Shown in pieces: positions 1 through 9,997 of a DNA stretch of 64,000 nt. This stretch comes from Tetrapisispora phaffii CBS 4417. Taxonomy: Eukaryota > Ascomycota > Saccharomycetes > Saccharomycetales > Saccharomycetaceae. The position numbers and the translations under genes are program-made. The stretch spans positions 124,001 to 188,000 of the forward strand of contig NC_016521.1 of assembly GCF_000236905.1 (NCBI RefSeq), in the 5' to 3' direction. Under the pieces are notes generated by a model. It did not search any database, was not told the DNA's origin, and saw nothing but the letters and a program-made list of their open reading frames with translations. The first letter of the stretch is position 1. Each line of letters begins with the position of its first letter.

Positions 1-1
1 A

Positions 2-3000
2 CAAGATAGTTTATATCATAAACAAAATCCAAAAGTTGATTCTAACAGATTAGAGATTATTAATTTGTTATTATCATTATGTTCAGTCGATTTGTATGCA
101 AAACAAGCCTCGAAATCAAAGAATTACTTTCTCTATTGCTTTTCTAATTTAATGCCAGAGTACGATAGTATATGCCTAATTGCCTCTATTATAAATGTCA
201 CTTGCAGATTCTGTTCAAATTATCAAACTGAAATGAATTTACCTTATAAAGGTGTACCCATAAAGGTATCACAACAGCAACAATATCCTCAACTAAGATC
301 GTCATTCATAATGTCATCTTTGCAATTATTGAATATTATAACTTCGAAGTATTGGATTGAGATTGAACAAGAAATCGTTGAAGAATTAGTGAAACTGAAA
401 ATTATCACTGATTCTTCACAAATTAATAACATTGCATTATCATATACATCAACTATCAATAAAGAACATGACCTTAAATTACTTTTATCAGCATTCGCTA
501 GAATTTTTAAGTACCCTATTGATTCAGCAATTAAAAATGAAACCTCACCTTTTGGATCATTCTCGTCCAAGACACAAAATAATGCATATAATAACTATCA
601 TCCAAATAATAATCCTAATATTGTAAATCATAATGGTGAAAAACAAAACAATAACAATGGTAATAACTACAGTAATAATGAGAATAACAATAAAGCAGCA
701 CAAAACGGTAATAATTCATATAATAATATAAATATGGGCCCAAATACAAGAAATGTTGGAACGGACAGTGATTCCAATAATAATATAGCACCTCTGCCAA
801 TACTACCTCAAATTTTTAGTGACATTATTATATTCACGCTAAACCTAATGAATAATAATAAAAATTTTGAAAACTATGTTGCAGACAAATTAGCAAACAA
901 ATTGGTTTTGTTCTCAATATATTATGTCAGCTACTACTCACAAAGCATAGAAATACATAGTACAGTAATTCCATTGATCTCTACATTATCACTTTATTTA
1001 ACTTCTAAGAAGTTAGTTCTATCAAAGATGTTAGAAACATTTACAACTGATTACTATACAAACAAATTGCCAAATTTTTTTAAAATTACATCAAATGTTA
1101 ACATTGAGAATTTAACCTATAGAGATTTTGCTATTGTACATTTATCGAACATTATTATGAACGATGTTAGAGATAATATTCAACCACGTCCTTGGTGTTA
1201 CCAAATGTTATACAATCTAATACAAATCCCTTCCAATTTAAGGGATAATGAATTAGTAACACTTTCAGGTAAGCGTAGCAGTATCAACTCATCTAATAAC
1301 AATCGTCGTATTAGTTATAATACTTCGACTATTATTATAACACTTTTAGCCAAATTATCTTCCATGAATTATCTGTCTACCTATTCGACTAGCGTTTATG
1401 GAAAAAATTTTAAAAGCTCTTATAGATATTCCCCTGGTTACAAAATGGATCTATTATCACTTTTATTAAGATCTGTTACAAATTACATTATTCATTCTTA
1501 TGAAGATGCGGTTAATTTAGCATTTGCGTTGTGTAGACATCAAAGAGTCTTGCTACAACTTCGAGAAACATTATTAATGATAGGAAAAACAGTAGATGGA
1601 AATGGAAATATTGATGACCCAAATATAATACAGTTGAAAGACTATTATGATTTTTCATTAAACCCTCTGTTATTAAAAACTGGTGTACCCGGGCATAAAC
1701 AACCATCTCTTCTTAAAAGGGCAACTAATAACAATTACAATAATGGCAATGGTATTACCAACAATACCAATAACAGATTAAAATGGTCATATGAAAGTAC
1801 TAATACCAACATTAATAGTGCAGAAGTGATAGGGCAAATGATACTATTGGATAGAAAATTGAAAAGAGAATCTTCAAATGGCCCAGAAACGAACGAAGAT
1901 AATGTTAATACTAATTTAAACGCATATAAAACTGGGATCAATTCAATCTCCTTTGATCAAGAAAATATATCAAATAGAAGTTCTTCTGAAAATCTGGATA
2001 ATAGTAGCAATCAAGATATGACAAGAACAAGAAGTAATTCTATAACCGCCGCCACAAAGGTACGAGAAATATTTGAGCATATGAATTATTATGAAAATTT
2101 GTCATTGAATAATAGACAAACTTTTGCCTCCCTAGCAGCACCTTTCCCAGTAGACCTTTCAAATATTGCTAAGAGTAAACAATTGGCCAAAAATAATTTT
2201 ATTAAAAGCTTTGCCTCTTATTCTTCTTTCAATTTATTAGTTAAAATAATAAAAATTTTAGTTAAAAAATTCCCTACTATAACATCCATCAAAACTTCAG
2301 AATATTTCAATTTGCTTCAAAGAATTGGAAAATTTGAAGGTGAATTTTTAACTGAGATTAAGGTATTCTTACCGACCTACCATGAAAATGTTAATGAATT
2401 TGTTCCACTAGCATTAGATATATCCAATAAGAATGCATGTTTAAGGAAATGGTTTTACATTTTATGTTGGGGAGCAATTTTTGATACTCACAGTGGTCTA
2501 TATAATACTTCAGAAAATACTTTCGAATCTACCATCAACGCAGTTTCATCGTCGACAAGTATTGATTCACTTGGAATTATTTCTGGTAAAGATAATGCAA
2601 ATGAATATGGATCCCATTTGAATGGTGAAAGAAAAAATCCAGCATGTCTTTACAAGACAAACAGTAATAATAGTGTGCTTACTAGCTACTTTTCCAATCA
2701 AAGCAATGAACTTTCTTCCCAAATGCCATTGGATATAAGTGACATGCACTCAGCCAGTCCAAAGACTAAATCGAGCGTTATTAAGCATAAAAGATCTAAT
2801 AGTACAAGCAGTAACACTATACTATCGAAGTTTTCATGGAGTAATTTTACCAAATCAGATAATGATCATGATTCAATTATGGAAGAAGAGTATGATGAAG
2901 ATGAGTCTTCGACCCTTAACAGAAATCCAGAGTCACAATTTTATTTCGATATCGGTTTAATAAAGCCTAATATTTGGTCAAGTACTAGAATTAGATTATT

Positions 3001-3262
3001 CTCTGTTGTTAAAGAAGAGAAAAAAGAATTTTCATTTTTAGATATGACGTCTTCCATATTGAAAAGGTTTAGGTTAGGTAACAATAATTCTGTCGAAACT
3101 GTCGGATCACCAAATGTTGCGAATGCTGGTGGATATCATACATTGAATCGTACTTACAGTGATTCAAGTATAAACTCAGGCAATCAAAGGTCAAGGACGC
3201 CAAGGTCTCCTAAAGTTAATATTAGCAACTATTCTTACTTCGGTTCACCTAAACTTTTATAG
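2..3262 (+). CDS. ECM30: ECM30-like (YLR436C) large protein, 5' end beyond the window
   Basis: The frame is open from base 2, so the gene runs off the left edge; 1086 residues are visible against about 1274 in S. cerevisiae Ecm30. The family is related to Hid-1/Ftp105 proteins and is linked in yeast to cell-wall integrity and permease sorting; its biochemical role is unknown. The visible part is alpha-helical and interrupted by long hydrophilic inserts, including an Asn-rich tract at roughly 590-800 (window bases) and Ser/Asn-rich stretches towards the C-terminus. The assignment rests on overall character plus the conserved neighbour TSR2, which is convergent exactly as in S. cerevisiae (YLR435W-YLR436C). 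The TTG at base 65 is not a start, since the frame continues upstream. Confidence 0.8.
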   Translation, partial: QDSLYHKQNPKVDSNRLEIINLLLSLCSVDLYAKQASKSKNYFLYCFSNLMPEYDSICLIASIINVTCRFCSNYQTEMNLPYKGVPIKVSQQQQYPQLRSSFIMSSLQLLNIITSKYWIEIEQEIVEELVKLKIITDSSQINNIALSYTSTINKEHDLKLLLSAFARIFKYPIDSAIKNETSPFGSFSSKTQNNAYNNYHPNNNPNIVNHNGEKQNNNNGNNYSNNENNNKAAQNGNNSYNNINMGPNTRNVGTDSDSNNNIAPLPILPQIFSDIIIFTLNLMNNNKNFENYVADKLANKLVLFSIYYVSYYSQSIEIHSTVIPLISTLSLYLTSKKLVLSKMLETFTTDYYTNKLPNFFKITSNVNIENLTYRDFAIVHLSNIIMNDVRDNIQPRPWCYQMLYNLIQIPSNLRDNELVTLSGKRSSINSSNNNRRISYNTSTIIITLLAKLSSMNYLSTYSTSVYGKNFKSSYRYSPGYKMDLLSLLLRSVTNYIIHSYEDAVNLAFALCRHQRVLLQLRETLLMIGKTVDGNGNIDDPNIIQLKDYYDFSLNPLLLKTGVPGHKQPSLLKRATNNNYNNGNGITNNTNNRLKWSYESTNTNINSAEVIGQMILLDRKLKRESSNGPETNEDNVNTNLNAYKTGINSISFDQENISNRSSSENLDNSSNQDMTRTRSNSITAATKVREIFEHMNYYENLSLNNRQTFASLAAPFPVDLSNIAKSKQLAKNNFIKSFASYSSFNLLVKIIKILVKKFPTITSIKTSEYFNLLQRIGKFEGEFLTEIKVFLPTYHENVNEFVPLALDISNKNACLRKWFYILCWGAIFDTHSGLYNTSENTFESTINAVSSSTSIDSLGIISGKDNANEYGSHLNGERKNPACLYKTNSNNSVLTSYFSNQSNELSSQMPLDISDMHSASPKTKSSVIKHKRSNSTSSNTILSKFSWSNFTKSDNDHDSIMEEEYDEDESSTLNRNPESQFYFDIGLIKPNIWSSTRIRLFSVVKEEKKEFSFLDMTSSILKRFRLGNNNSVETVGSPNVANAGGYHTLNRTYSDSSINSGNQRSRTPRSPKVNISNYSYFGSPKLL

Positions 3263-3431
3263 GTCATATCATAATATTACAGTCTTAAACTATTGTTTAT
3301 GTAGTTATTTTGTTTGGAAACGATGATAAAATAAATAATTTTATAATATATGACTGCATACTCTACATAAGCTTATTTGATGCTCAATTGATTCTTTTCC
3401 TCAGTTTAACTTAATTGATTTCTTTTCAACA

Positions 3432-4067
3432 TTAATATCTGTTTTTACCTTTCTTTTGAATTAATTCAAACCCATCATCATCAATTATTGGTTCTGGGAT
3501 GTTATTTTGAGGTTCATTTTGGTCTTCCTCCATCATATCTTCATCGTCATCCTCTCCCTCACTGTCATCATCTTCTTCGGAAGAGGAGACGTTAGGGTTT
3601 AATGGATCTTCAGTTACATGTACGTGATGGCCATGATCTATTGATTTATTGTTTTGTTTGTTTTGATAATCCAAGTATAGTGATTCGATATTCGAAAAGT
3701 CCAGGGCATCCGCTTGCTTATATAACTCTATTATACCAGCTGCAATTGGCAGGGCGGAATCATCCTCTACATTAGTGTCGAATTCGTCAGTCATAGCGTA
3801 CAGTAGCATTTCTTCGATGTAAGCAACGTCGATTGTCTTTTCAGTTTTGAAAGCATCTATGATAATACCAGATATCCAATCACGCTTTTCTGCTGAATCT
3901 GGACCACCCCACTTATTAGCAACAGCAATCTCTAAAGCATCCCATCTATATACCATCATTGACACACCTAATTCAAATCTAGCTTGTTGTTTTTCATCAT
4001 CGAATTTCAAGTTGGCTTTACCATTTGTAGCCTCGACAAACGCAGCCTCATCGAATTGTAAACTCAT
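3432..4067 (-). CDS. TSR2: Tsr2, Rps26 escort factor for 40S biogenesis
   Basis: A 211-residue protein that closely matches the Tsr2 family (about 205 aa in yeast). Tsr2 carries Rps26 from the importin to the pre-40S particle and is needed for 20S rRNA maturation. The N-terminal helical domain is visible (residues 25-65, with VSMMVYRWDALEIAV and NKWGG). An acidic Asp/Glu tract at about 155-190 is the segment known to help release and bind Rps26. The basic C-terminus ends in GKNRY. The ATG is the first in the frame and lies about 130 bases from a PAC/RRPE promoter module. The gene is convergent with ECM30 and divergent from CNA1, matching the YLR433C-YLR436C order. Confidence 0.97.
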   Translation of the reverse strand: MSLQFDEAAFVEATNGKANLKFDDEKQQARFELGVSMMVYRWDALEIAVANKWGGPDSAEKRDWISGIIIDAFKTEKTIDVAYIEEMLLYAMTDEFDTNVEDDSALPIAAGIIELYKQADALDFSNIESLYLDYQNKQNNKSIDHGHHVHVTEDPLNPNVSSSEEDDDSEGEDDDEDMMEEDQNEPQNNIPEPIIDDDGFELIQKKGKNRY

Positions 4068-4080
4068 AATCGTCGTTTAA

Positions 4081-4575
4081 CTTTAAATATACTTTTGTTT
4101 AGCAACAGTTATCGATAATCTCTTATTTTAGTACTGTCTAATAGCAAAAGCTAGCTTATACATCTACCATATGTAAATATATATATTGAAGTTACTATAG
4201 CTCATCGCAAGTCACTATTGAGACTTTTCAGTTTCTTCAAATTTTTCACCTCAAGTGAAAAATTGCCAAACCATAAGAATTGAAAATTTTAGACATAATG
4301 AATAACCTAGAACCAAAAAATTTCATAAGTTAAAAGATATTGAATAAACTGCATTAGATATCATAAGATACTAATGGTTACAATTAGATGGTTCTGATAT
4401 ATTTCCTAGGTGGTTAACTTTAAAAAATAAAAGATTCAACCATTTTTAATTTGTCAATTAGCGTAATATAGGATTTAAACAAAAATTATTACTAGAGTAA
4501 GGTTATTCTTTTAAATAAGGATTTTGTTTTACGTTGATCAGAAAAGTTAATTTTTATATTTTACATTTTTGAAAT
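4081..4575. other. TSR2-CNA1 divergent intergenic region
   Basis: This 495-base AT-rich region serves both divergent genes. It holds the PAC/RRPE module listed separately near the TSR2 side. I see no RNA gene or additional coding signal. Confidence 0.7.
4200..4264. promoter_or_regulatory. PAC and RRPE-like elements of the TSR2 promoter
   Basis: GCTCATCGC at 4200-4208 is a perfect reverse-complement PAC box (Dot6/Tod6 site). AAATTTTTCACC near 4239-4250 and TGAAAAATT at 4256-4264 resemble RRPE (Stb3 site). They lie 130-200 bases upstream of the TSR2 start, the usual place in ribosome-biogenesis promoters. Confidence 0.75.
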
Positions 4576-6249
4576 ATGTCAAGCCAAGCTGAACTGAACA
4601 CTAAGCAAATAAACAATGCTTTAAAAATTATTGAAAGTAAAGCAAATGATTCTGATATTAAGGAGATAGACCCTTCATTGACAATGTACACAATGGAGGA
4701 TGGTTCCAAGGTTTCTACTGTAGAAAGAGTAGTCAAAAGCATTCCACCTATCATTGGTAAGACACCTACTGACGAGGAGTTGTTTGACAAAGTCACCGGA
4801 TTACCAAATCATGAATTATTAAGGGAACATTTCAAAAGGGAAGGTAGATTAACCCCAGAGCAAGCTTCAAAAATTATTATGATGGCTACCAAATGTCTGT
4901 CTCAGGAACCTAACCTATTGAGTGTCCCAGCTCCAATAACAGTTTGTGGTGATATCCATGGTCAATACTTCGATCTTTTAAAACTATTTGAAGTTGGAGG
5001 AGATCCGAAAACTACTCCTTATTTATTTTTAGGTGATTATGTTGATCGTGGTTCCTTTTCATTTGAATGTTTAATATATCTATATTCTTTAAAGCTGAAC
5101 TTCAGTGATCATATCTGGTTACTAAGAGGCAACCACGAATGTAAACATTTGACGTCCTATTTCACATTTAAGAATGAATGTCTTCATAAATATGATTTAA
5201 AAATCTATGAACTTTGCTGTTCTTCTTTCAATGCCTTACCTTTGGCTGCCATAATGAATGGTCAATACTTTTGTGTTCATGGTGGTATTTCTCCTGAATT
5301 AAGATCAGTTCAAGATGTCCATAAGATCAATAGATTTAGAGAGATTCCTTCAAGAGGCCTAATGTGTGATTTATTATGGGCTGATCCATCTGAAGATTAT
5401 GACAATGCCCCTGAAGAACGTGATTCGGAGTCTTTTATTCCAAATAAAGTTAGAGGTTGTTCATATGCGTTTACCTATAAAGCATCATGTGAATTTTTGC
5501 AACGTACTGGTCTGTTATCTATAATAAGAGCACATGAAGCCCAAGATGCCGGTTACAGAATGTACAAGTCGACTAAATCTTTAGGGTTTCCAAGTTTGTT
5601 AACACTATTTAGTGCTCCAAACTACTTAGATACATATAAAAATAAAGCCGCTATTTTGAAATATGAAGCAAACATTATGAATATTCGCCAATTTAATATG
5701 TCGCCTCATCCATATTGGCTTCCAGATTTTATGGATGTGTTTACTTGGTCATTACCTTTCGTAGGTGAAAAGGTTACAGAAATGTTAGTTTCTATTCTAA
5801 ATATCTGTACAGAAGATGAACTGGATGAATCTGTTCCAGTTATTGAGGAACAAGTAGGAAAGTACAGCACATCTATAAACGAACAAGAAGCCGTACCAGC
5901 TAATAATGATAATTCTGAGAAGGCTTTAAGCAAGAATGATGTTAACGATGATGCTGTGAGAGTTAGGGGAAACGTTCCAATTTTAAATGACGAACGTAGA
6001 AGAGCTGCCTTGAGAAACAAAATATTGGCGATAGCTAAAGTTTCAAGAATGTTCTCAGTTCTAAGAGAAGAGAGTGATAAGGTTCAATATTTAAAGACAA
6101 TGAACTCTGGTGTTTTACCTCGTGGTGCATTGGCTCATGGTTCAGAGGGACTGAATGAAACTTTATCAGTCTTTGAATTGGCCAGAAAACAAGATTTGAT
6201 AAATGAAAAACTTCCTCCTTCTCTAGAGGAACTAGAAAAAAAAAAATGA
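4576..6249 (+). CDS. CNA1: Calcineurin catalytic subunit A (CNA1/CMP2 type)
   Basis: A 557-residue Ca2+/calmodulin-dependent Ser/Thr phosphatase; yeast Cna1 has 553. The PPP-family metal-site motifs are present: GDIHGQ at 125-130, GDYVDRG at 153-159 and GNHE at 185-188. They are followed by the helix that binds the regulatory B subunit. A basic calmodulin-binding segment lies around residues 475-500 ([16 protein letters not shown]) and an autoinhibitory segment around 515-545 ([14 protein letters not shown]), so the whole regulatory tail is intact. It dephosphorylates Crz1 and others in the Ca2+ stress response. S. cerevisiae has two copies, CNA1 next to IMD3 and CMP2 next to IMD4. The TSR2/ECM30 neighbours favour CNA1, but either name could apply. 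Confidence 0.97.
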   Translation: MSSQAELNTKQINNALKIIESKANDSDIKEIDPSLTMYTMEDGSKVSTVERVVKSIPPIIGKTPTDEELFDKVTGLPNHELLREHFKREGRLTPEQASKIIMMATKCLSQEPNLLSVPAPITVCGDIHGQYFDLLKLFEVGGDPKTTPYLFLGDYVDRGSFSFECLIYLYSLKLNFSDHIWLLRGNHECKHLTSYFTFKNECLHKYDLKIYELCCSSFNALPLAAIMNGQYFCVHGGISPELRSVQDVHKINRFREIPSRGLMCDLLWADPSEDYDNAPEERDSESFIPNKVRGCSYAFTYKASCEFLQRTGLLSIIRAHEAQDAGYRMYKSTKSLGFPSLLTLFSAPNYLDTYKNKAAILKYEANIMNIRQFNMSPHPYWLPDFMDVFTWSLPFVGEKVTEMLVSILNICTEDELDESVPVIEEQVGKYSTSINEQEAVPANNDNSEKALSKNDVNDDAVRVRGNVPILNDERRRAALRNKILAIAKVSRMFSVLREESDKVQYLKTMNSGVLPRGALAHGSEGLNETLSVFELARKQDLINEKLPPSLEELEKKK

Positions 6250-6663
6250 AACAAACAAAATCTATTCAGAAGTTTTAAAAAAGCCAAATAACGAATAATT
6301 ACTCAAGGTGTTGAGCGTAGACAAAAGGTTAAGAAGTGTACACAGGTGTGCCATTATTGGAGATATGGATTAAAAAGTACTTCAAGTGAAGTTAGTATCC
6401 ATTGCAATATTAAATACCAATTATAATTAGATAATAGAATATTTAGTAATATAATGTATATTTGTCCATTGAAACTTCCTATGAGAAGCTTACTTAGATA
6501 TTGTAGTTAACTTATTTTTCTAATATTATATTTAATTAATTTGGCATGCTATCAATTATTTATCACATATATATATATATATATATTAGTTAAGATACAA
6601 AAATGAAGTCTTTTGGTTGAATTTTAAATGCTAAAAGGTAAACAGGTCTTTTCACGCTATTCC
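6250..6663. other. CNA1-IMD convergent spacer
   Basis: This 414-base AT-rich 3' spacer lies between convergent genes. It contains an (AT)10 run at 6567-6586. Nothing else was recognised. Confidence 0.7.
6567..6586. repeat. (AT)10 dinucleotide repeat
   Basis: A perfect run of ten AT units in the 3' spacer downstream of the IMP dehydrogenase gene. Confidence 0.9.
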
Positions 6664-8595
6664 TTAATTGTGTAAACGTTTTTCATAGGAATGTAAATCG
6701 TGAACGTTACCTTCTAATTGAGAAGAAGCAGATCTGAACTCGACTCTAGTTAGACCAGCATCAACAGATGTTCTCAATTCAGTTAAACTTCTAACACCGA
6801 TATCTTGACAAGAGTGTTGTAAACCATTGTAGATGTATGGAACAAACTTCTTGATGGAACCTTTATCAACAACGGCACCAGCAACACCTTGAGCAACAAA
6901 GACTGCATCGGATTCGGAGAAATAACGGGAACTAGAGGCATTAGCTTTCTTGTCGGTCTTTTGCATAGCATCAATAGAACCCATACCACGGTAAGACTTT
7001 AATCTCTTACCATCTTGGTAGAAATATTCACCTGGGGATTCAGTGGTACCAGCTAACATACCACCCATCATGGCAGTAGAAGCACCTAAACATAAAGCTT
7101 TCACAATATGACCAATGTTTTGGATACCACCATCAGCCATACATGGAACTCCGTATTGGTTAGCAAATTCACAAACATTGTAGACGGCGGTACCTTGTGG
7201 TCTACCACAAGCCATAATTTCTTGAGTGATACAGATAGAACCAGAACCCATACCAATTCTTAAACCATCAGCACCAGATGCAATTAAACTAGCAGCTTGT
7301 TCTCTGGTAACGACATTACCAGCGATAACTTCTAAGTCTGGGAATGTTTGTTTGATCCATTTGATCATGTTAATTTGGAAAACTGAGTTACCTTGGGAAG
7401 AATCGATGACGACGACATCTAAGCCGGCAGCAACTAATAGCTTCAATCTTTCTTTGTCAGCTTCAATGGTACCGATGGCAGCACCACATAACAATTGCTT
7501 GGTAGTAGCAGATTTAGAAGCCAATGGGTAATTTTGATTCTTCATCAAATCAGTTCTGGATAACATAGATAATAAATGTCCTTGTTCATCAACAATCAAT
7601 AGTTTACCTTTTTTGGTTTTCTTTAGAATTTCGTTACCATCGGTTAAAGAAATACCTTGTTTAGCAGTAACTAACTCGGTAGTCATAATTTTGGAAACTG
7701 GAATAGAGTCATCTTCAATAAATTGGATATCACGGGAAGTGATAATACCAACAACGACACCTTTTTGGGCACCACCTTCTAATTACATGGTAACTATTTC
7801 AGAAATATCGGTGAGGATAATTGAAATAAAGTTTTAGTTAGTAAATTTGCCATGTCAAAAATATTGATCTCAAAGATCATATAAATGTCAGAAATGTGAA
7901 GTTTATTTGTAATTAACAATGATAAAGAATATTGATGTTAATGGATCAGATTAAAAGTTCTCTACAAGATCGTTTGATCGCAGTCAGTAGAACGAAAGTT
8001 ATTAATAGTAAAAAAAATCATCATAAAAGTAACGTTATTCAATAATACTTTGTTTCATGTTACAATAATATTTCATTTCTATAATTTATAGTCAACCTGA
8101 AATCGATAAAGTGTAAGTAAAATAAAATTAAAACATACCAGTAACTGGGAAAGCAGAGAAACCAAATTGTTCTCTCATTTGTTTAGCTTCAGCGACAGTG
8201 GTTTCTGGGGAGACAACGATTGGAGAATTAATAAAACCATTTTCATAGTTCTTAACCTTTCTAACCATTTCAGCTTGATCTTCTGGGGAACAGTTGTGGT
8301 GAATGATACCAATACCACCTAATAAAGCCATTGAGATGGCCATTTCAGATTCAGTAACGGTGTCCATTGGGGAAGAAACTAATGGAGCATTCAAAGTAAT
8401 CTTCTTGGTTAACTTTGCTTCTAAAGTAACGGCAGAAGAGGGAAAGTCAATCTTACCTGGTAAAACTAAGAAATCATTGTAAGTTAAACCACCTCTAGAG
8501 ACAGAATCCATTAATTCAGCGACGGAAATACCATCCCTTCTGGAGTAAGAAGCGAGATCATTTAAAGCTTGAGCGCAGTCCTTGAAAGCAGCCAT
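6664..8595 (-). CDS. IMD4: IMP dehydrogenase, two exons (IMD3/IMD4 type)
   Basis: Exon 1 is 8595-8139 and exon 2 is 7778-6664; joined they give 523 codons, exactly the usual yeast length. The enzyme oxidises IMP to XMP with NAD+, the rate-limiting step of guanine nucleotide synthesis. The catalytic loop around [10 protein letters not shown] carries the active-site Cys, and the CBS pair spans the exon junction. Residue 253 is Ala, as in the mycophenolate-sensitive Imd3/Imd4, rather than the Ser reported for resistant Imd2. The intron begins GTATGT, has TACTAAC at 7843-7837 and ends TTAG; it splits a Glu codon after its first base. S. cerevisiae IMD4 has such an intron (hosting snR54) while IMD3 has none. 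By intron this is IMD4-like; by its neighbours TSR2/ECM30 it sits on the IMD3 side. Confidence 0.96.
7779..8138 (-). other. Spliceosomal intron of the IMD gene
   Basis: The intron is 360 nt long on the minus strand. The donor GTATGT is at 8138-8133, the branch site TACTAAC at 7843-7837, and the acceptor TTAG ends at 7779. The flanking frames rejoin without a gap into a full-length IMP dehydrogenase. The central part holds the snR54 snoRNA. Confidence 0.96.
7940..8030 (-). ncRNA. SNR54: C/D box snoRNA snR54 in the IMD intron
   Basis: On the minus strand a C box ATGATGA lies at 8024-8018, a CTGA at 7987-7984 and a second CTGA at 7949-7946. The 13 bases just upstream of the first CTGA (8001-7989) are complementary to the 18S rRNA segment AGAACGAAAGTTA. 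The base five positions from that box pairs with the A of GAACG, which matches the known snR54 target A974 (recalled, not searched). C-to-D spacing of about 80 nt fits the 86-nt S. cerevisiae snR54, which also lives in the IMD4 intron. The ends are approximate because the terminal stem is weak. Confidence 0.88.
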
Positions 8596-8910
8596 TGTAT
8601 ATGAATTTTTGGTTGAAAGATATTTATATAGCTAATATAAATTTTCGTTGCCTATAGTCTTATATGACAAGTATTATAAAACAAAAATAATACAATAAGA
8701 CGCAATAAAGAGTCTTATTTAAAAAAAAGGCATAAGAAACATTGTAACAAGAACAAAATAAAAGTTCGCCAACAATTTTAAGCCCACTTTCCTTCAAATG
8801 CAGCAAGGAAGATACTTCAAAAATGTCAACTTAGGAAAAGCCATCACGATATTGATTGAAAATTCGACCTATATTTATACTTTTCAAAATAAAGGTCTTC
8901 ACCAAACTAA

Positions 8911-8948
8911 GAAAAATTTTTCATCTTATTGCATCTCATCTCATCTCA
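8911..8948. promoter_or_regulatory. RRPE-like element and CTCAT repeat upstream of IMD
   Basis: GAAAAATTTTTCATC at 8911-8925 is an RRPE-like palindrome. It is followed by CTCATCTCATCTCA at 8935-8948, the reverse complement of the ATGAG array found before AFG2 and SYO1. The site is about 320-350 bases upstream of the IMD start codon. Confidence 0.5.
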
Positions 8949-9175
8949 ATAAAAATAGTAATTTTTTTAACTCTGCCCCACCTCATCATATATATATTTT
9001 CACTTTTACCTGTCAGGAATACAATGCAGTATACAATACCACAATACCATACTGCCAATGTCGTAGAACAAACCTGGACCCCTACCACCACAACATGGAC
9101 TCTAGAATATCCCACTTGTTGTCAAGTTTGTAGAAGCAACTAATTAGTTACTTAGTAAGCTCTTATGCTTTCAAC

Positions 9176-9210
9176 AGCTCATCGCATTTTTCAAAACTGA
9201 AAATTTTTCA
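9176..9210. promoter_or_regulatory. Orphan PAC plus RRPE module
   Basis: AGCTCATCGC at 9176-9185 is a perfect PAC box and TGAAAATTTTTCA at 9198-9210 a perfect RRPE, with the spacing typical of ribosome-biogenesis promoters. The nearest annotated start is IMD, 580 bases away on the minus strand. To the right no coding gene begins before 10.9 kb. Confidence 0.65.
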
Positions 9211-9959
9211 CATTTCTTTTTTCCTGTGCCCAACTGTGTGGTGTGCTTGTTTGGTGGTTTTGTAGAGGCTGTTTGCAATTGCTGCTGGACAAGTTTACAA
9301 TTGCACACTGTTGATCCAACTCATGTAGGTATTTATTCTGCCAGGAACCGTCCACCTCTGGTTGTTTTGCTTACTTCTCTCTCTTGCTTACCATTTTGAC
9401 AACATGGCAAATGAGTTGGTAGTTCTTGCAGGAAGCATACTGGGTTAGAATCGATAGTTCGTTGATAGAGAGACCTTTAACTTCGCACCTCTGGATGTTT
9501 GTATTTAGATAGTTGCGTTCTTTTCGTGTGTTTGTTTATTATGGGCTGGGACACAGGGCTTTGAAAAGACTGCATACCAAGAAAATATTTTCAAACCAAT
9601 ACCGATAATTTAGATTTTAGATACTTCATTGAAAGTCGCTGCACTACGTTTGGTCAACTATCTTGAGGATCTAAAGAGAAGCTCTGTTGATGTTTATCAT
9701 TTCTGGATAGTAAAATAAAACACGAAACTTCTATCTTCTTTAGAGAGAGTTCGAAGCGTTTCGTGGAACAATGCTACATATACAAAACAGTTCAATTGTG
9801 ACTCAAGGGTTTTGTTATTGTTTTGAACTACGAAGACCAAACATTGTTTTGTTTTGTTTTTCATATATAAGATCCTCCCTCTCTAGCATTAGTAAAATCT
9901 TCTTATGTATTTATTTTGGGCTCATTTTATTAGTTAAATCTTATTCTCAGAACATCAGA

Positions 9960-9997
9960 AGTTCCACCATGCAATGCGAAAATTGCATGGTGGAACT
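9960..9997. other. Perfect 16-bp hairpin with 6-nt loop
   Basis: Bases 9960-9975 and 9982-9997 are exact reverse complements, separated by the loop GCGAAA. The hairpin stands alone in gene-free DNA. Its function is unknown; an RNA-processing signal, part of an unannotated transcript or an insertion remnant are all possible. Confidence 0.85.

Noticed and set aside
9226..9245. Telomere-like TGTGTGGTGTG, considered as a telomerase RNA template on the minus strand
   Set aside because: A single short G/T run without the conserved Est1/Ku/Sm elements that I could recognise, and the synteny does not match TLC1.
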